Positions 5,308 through 5,455 of a DNA stretch of 5,455 nucleotides are shown piece after piece (the first letter of the stretch is position 1; every line of letters begins with the position of its first letter). Origin of the DNA: an uncultured Prevotella sp. (GTDB lineage Bacteria; Bacteroidota; Bacteroidia; Bacteroidales; Bacteroidaceae); contig CAMQBR010000074.1 in the NCBI GenBank assembly GCA_946999045.1, positions 1 through 5,455 of the forward strand. The letters are read 5' to 3'. The notes under the pieces were generated by a model. The model was given only the letters and a program-made list of their open reading frames with translations. It was not told the DNA's origin and ran no database searches. The position numbers and the translations under genes were made by a program.

Positions 5308-5399
5308 TACCTGCGCTAATGTTGGATGCTTACTGTAATTCTCGCTATTGGGCTTATTCAGGACTTTCGCCCGTTAGATAATGCTCATGCCGAACGCAC
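5308..5399 (-). mobile_element. 5' fragment of a group II intron
   Basis: Reading leftward from 5399 the sequence begins GTGCGTTCGGCATGAGC, then after a few bases TCTAACGGGCGAAAGTCC, and later ACAGTAAGC and TTAGCGCAGG. This closely follows the remembered 5' end of many bacterial group II introns (GTGCG start, CGGCATG, then a GGG-GAAAG-TCC element of domain I, then a CAGTTAGC-like stretch). The intron would start exactly at 5399, directly after the T-run of the terminator to its right, the insertion habit of class C introns. Only about 90 nt remain: no reverse-transcriptase gene and no domain V hairpin occur before the activator gene at 5230. It is therefore a dead remnant lacking its 3' portion. 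The left boundary is approximate. The call rests on motif memory, not on alignment. Confidence 0.7.
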
Positions 5400-5440
5400 A
5401 AAAAAAAAGCCTTTAGAAACATTGCTGTATCTAAAGGCTT
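5400..5440 (-). terminator. Intrinsic terminator of a gene right of the window
   Basis: On the minus strand AAGCCTTTAGA (5440-5430) pairs perfectly with TCTAAAGGCTT (5417-5407), an 11-bp stem with a 12-nt loop. It is followed by an unbroken T-run (5408-5400). It ends a minus-strand gene lying beyond 5455. In Bacteroidales that neighbour is often miaB, as I recall, but nothing in the window shows it. The group II intron fragment begins at the base after the T-run. Confidence 0.85.
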
Positions 5441-5455
5441 ATATTGAAAAAAAGG

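Noticed and set aside
5326..5455. Plus-strand open frame from ATG 5326 to the window end (about 43 codons)
   Set aside because: It runs through a perfect 11-bp terminator stem, a 9-A run and the group II intron-like sequence, which explain the region better, and its peptide matches nothing I know.

Overview
The window looks like a piece of a Bacteroidales chromosome, most likely Prevotella or a close relative. Four things point there: the AT-rich composition; promoters of the Bacteroidetes type (TTTG, about 20 bp, then TAnnTTTG); absence of clear Shine-Dalgarno sequences; and the minus-strand gene order sigma-54 activator, LptE-type lipoprotein, TPR-like protein, SecG, which I recall from Bacteroidales genomes. 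The species cannot be fixed from the sequence alone.

The left part (1-968) is decaying. It holds the 3' part of an ABC-2 permease gene (+) broken by an in-frame TAA at 354-356, with a second disruption near the left edge. Facing it is a roughly 96-codon C-terminal scrap of a DUF4143-type AAA ATPase (-). A long stem-loop (642-701) lies where the two genes converge.

The middle (969-2128) has no credible gene but is not featureless. It contains a 29-bp imperfect palindrome (1156-1184), an orphan promoter inside a perfect 14-bp inverted repeat (1452-1506), an exact four-copy 22-bp tandem array (1635-1722), and two adjacent small hairpins (1771-1810). It ends in the terminator of tRNA-His.

The right part (2129-5230) is intact core genome on the minus strand. 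A probable operon of four genes runs from a sigma-54-dependent activator through lptE (20-bp overlap) and a TPR-like gene to secG, followed by tRNA-His(GTG) with its own promoter. Two products belong to envelope biogenesis (LPS export and Sec translocation), so the activator may be linked to envelope homeostasis; this is inference.

At the far right, an intrinsic terminator for a gene outside the window (5400-5440, -) is followed immediately by about 90 nt that I read as the 5' end of a group II intron (5308-5399, -). The rest of the intron is missing. Insertion directly behind a terminator hairpin is the known habit of class C group II introns. This intron scar and the 22-bp array with the boxed promoter are the most interesting non-gene signals here.
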